Shown in pieces: positions 4,892-5,673 of a DNA stretch of 5,673 nucleotides; positions within the stretch are counted from its first letter, which is position 1, and each line of letters starts with the position of its first letter. This DNA comes from DASQVO01 sp035640715 (lineage in GTDB: Bacteria; Actinomycetota; Actinomycetes; Streptosporangiales; Streptosporangiaceae), in the NCBI GenBank assembly GCA_035640715.1, contig DASQVO010000429.1:1-5673 (forward strand), read 5' to 3'. Under the pieces are notes generated by a model that saw only the letters and a list, made by a program, of their open reading frames with translations, made no database searches and was not told the origin of the DNA. Both the position numbers and the translations under genes were made by a program.

Positions 4892-4910
4892 CCCGGGCCG
4901 GCCGGCCGGG
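4892..4910. terminator. G+C-only inverted repeat between convergent granule genes
   Basis: CCCGG (4892-4896) pairs with CCGGG (4906-4910) and the interior CCGGCCGG can extend the stem with one bulge. It lies nine bases beyond the stop of the minus-strand gene at 4920 and so is well placed to end that transcript. Confidence 0.42.
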
Positions 4911-4919
4911 CGGCAGGTG

Positions 4920-5189
4920 TTACTTCAGCTGCTCGCGAACCGTCCGGACGTACACGGTGGACATCTCGCGCATGAAGTCCGCGTTAGCCGCTGTCAGCAT
5001 GTTGATCCATTCGATTTGCGTGGATGCGGCGGCGCATTCCTGGAGACGCAGCATCCTGTCGAGGACCCTCTCGTAGGCCTCAAGCCAGGCGAGGCCATTC
5101 TTGCGCGTCAGTTCGATCATGTGATCGCTGAATTCCTTGACTTGCCGCACGGTCTCGTCGGCGTCTTGCAGGAAGTTAGGTGTCGACAT
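4920..5189 (-). CDS. Small phasin-like protein (89 aa)
   Basis: This is an all-helical, strongly amphipathic protein with no membrane segment: DADETVRQVKEFSDHMIELT (9-28), then LAWLEAYERVLDRMLRLQE (33-51), a short Ala/Ser turn, and IEWINMLTAANADFMREMST (59-78) followed by VYVRTVREQLK. The arrangement, with a Trp opening the last helix followed by DF.RE....Y....R, recalls phasins and related granule-coating proteins. It shares W-[IL]-x-A-Y-E-x-V with the 106-aa protein, so the two may be distant paralogues. ATG 5189 is preferred over the upstream frame (to 5258) because AGAGAG sits eight bases ahead and the extra residues are basic and unlike the rest. It is divergent from the PhaB-like gene (362-bp gap) and convergent with the 149-aa gene. 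The function is inferred from shape and neighbours. Confidence 0.72.
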   Translation of the reverse strand: MSTPNFLQDADETVRQVKEFSDHMIELTRKNGLAWLEAYERVLDRMLRLQECAAASTQIEWINMLTAANADFMREMSTVYVRTVREQLK

Positions 5190-5551
5190 GTCCGATTCTC
5201 TCTTCGCGTTGGGCTGGCTCACGATGCGGCGCAGCCGGCGTGCTGAAGGCCAGCCCACTGGCTGCCGCCGCTTCCCTACCTGACGCTGTCACGTCGCATG
5301 GCTCCGAGAGATACCCCTTCTGGCGCTATCAACCCTTGCGGGCCCGGTTCACACGCCCCGCTGCCCAGGGCCGCTTTCCTCTTCCTTCCCCATTGAGAAA
5401 AGAATCACAAACGGCTTTGCCGGTCCCGTGCTTCGCGTGCTGGCGTTAGGGAAGGTTCAGCCGGCCGAGGAGAAGATGAGGGCCAGTCGACGCGTCAGGG
5501 GAGTACGTATCCGGCTGACTCAGCCATCTAATAACACGGGGGGTAAGCACT
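5190..5551. other. Divergent control region between the 89-aa phasin-like gene and the reductase
   Basis: There is no convincing gene here. It contains the AGAGAG ribosome-binding site of the minus-strand gene (5198-5203), copy B of the 70-bp direct repeat (5394-5463), and a G-run (5538-5543) acting as the likely ribosome-binding site of the reductase. A pyrimidine-rich run sits at 5375-5391. No clear -35/-10 pair was recognised on either strand. Confidence 0.5.
5394..5463 (+). repeat. 70-bp direct repeat, copy B (upstream of the reductase)
   Basis: This is the second copy of the element at 3733-3802, in the same orientation and ending 88 bp before the reductase start. Here the CGGC-TTT-GCCG dyad (5413-5423) is perfect, while copy A has one mismatch in it; the third CGTGC word of copy A is lost (CGTTA). 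Outside the repeat the two upstream regions are unrelated, which argues for a conserved site, not a recent duplication of a whole gene region. Confidence 0.85.
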
Positions 5552-5673
5552 ATGGCAGACATGAACGGGCAGGTAGCACTGGTGACCGGCGGGACCCGCG
5601 GTATCGGGCTGGCTATCTGCGAGCGGCTGATCAACCGCGGCGTCACGGTCGCGGCCGGTTATTCCGCCAACCT
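5552..5673 (+). CDS. phaB: Short-chain dehydrogenase, probable acetoacetyl-CoA reductase PhaB (N-terminal 40 residues, runs off window)
   Basis: The first 40 residues show the SDR nucleotide-binding start: VALVTGGTRGIGLAICERL with the TGxxxGIG motif at residues 12-19, then GVTVAAGYSAN. The AAGYS-N end of the second strand resembles PhaB-type, NADPH-using reductases, which turn acetoacetyl-CoA into (R)-3-hydroxybutyryl-CoA for PHB synthesis. FabG-type 3-oxoacyl-ACP reductase is the main alternative, and the catalytic Ser-Tyr-Lys region lies outside the window. The start ATG 5552 has a G-run (5538-5543) eight bases upstream; ATG 5561 (MNGQVALV) has no such site. The neighbouring phasin-like genes and the shared upstream repeat favour the PHB role. 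Confidence 0.82.
   Translation, partial: MADMNGQVALVTGGTRGIGLAICERLINRGVTVAAGYSAN

Noticed and set aside
3733..5463. Insertion sequence or transposon ends flanking the granule genes
   Set aside because: The copies are direct and not inverted, no transposase or target duplication is seen, and each sits neatly upstream of a gene.
5476..5673. Open frame from ATG 5476 with a good GAGGAG site, running off the window
   Set aside because: It overlaps the SDR gene in another frame, is Arg-rich and motif-free, and the SDR frame has an unmistakable nucleotide-binding motif.
1..5673. CRISPR array, tRNA or rRNA genes
   Set aside because: No regularly spaced short repeats and no cloverleaf or rRNA-like sequence were recognised on either strand.

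Overview
The window is G+C-rich DNA whose gene families, GTG starts and compact operons suggest a high-GC actinobacterium; the genus cannot be read from it. It holds two modules: a fluoride-resistance locus (roughly 760-3550) and part of a polyhydroxyalkanoate (PHA/PHB) granule locus (roughly 3990-5673, continuing past the right edge). A truncated metal-transporting P-type ATPase occupies the left edge.

Layout. 1-698 (+): C-terminal end of a P1B ATPase, carrying a TM8 HEGST motif typical of the Co/Ni/Fe-type subgroup. 763-2709 (-): a tight three-gene operon, read right to left, of two CrcB/Fluc fluoride-channel subunits and a protein made of three tandem DUF190 (PII-like) domains. The channel genes are 10 bp apart, and the second channel stop overlaps the DUF190 start. 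2710-3019: a divergent control region. It holds an almost textbook fluoride riboswitch on the + strand (about 2875-2923). Back to back on the - strand (about 2734-2800) is a second, variant element with the same 3' half, leading into the channel operon. 3020-3550 (+): family I inorganic pyrophosphatase, a fluoride-sensitive enzyme, placed directly behind the + strand aptamer.

3996-4851 (+): a 106-aa phasin-like protein, then a 149-aa protein with a phasin-like N-terminal half and a small conserved-looking C-terminal domain. 4920-5189 (-): an 89-aa second phasin-like protein. 5552-5673 (+): the N-terminal 40 residues of a short-chain dehydrogenase resembling acetoacetyl-CoA reductase PhaB. A 70-bp direct repeat, about 90% identical, lies upstream of the first phasin-like gene and again upstream of the reductase, and looks like a shared cis element.

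Working together: fluoride would switch on both export (paired Fluc subunits) and replacement of the inhibited pyrophosphatase, through two RNA sensors fired in opposite directions from one intergenic region. The triple DUF190 protein is the least understood member and, by coupling, probably acts with the channel. The right-hand module probably makes (R)-3-hydroxybutyryl-CoA and coats PHA granules; no link between the two modules is shown beyond adjacency.
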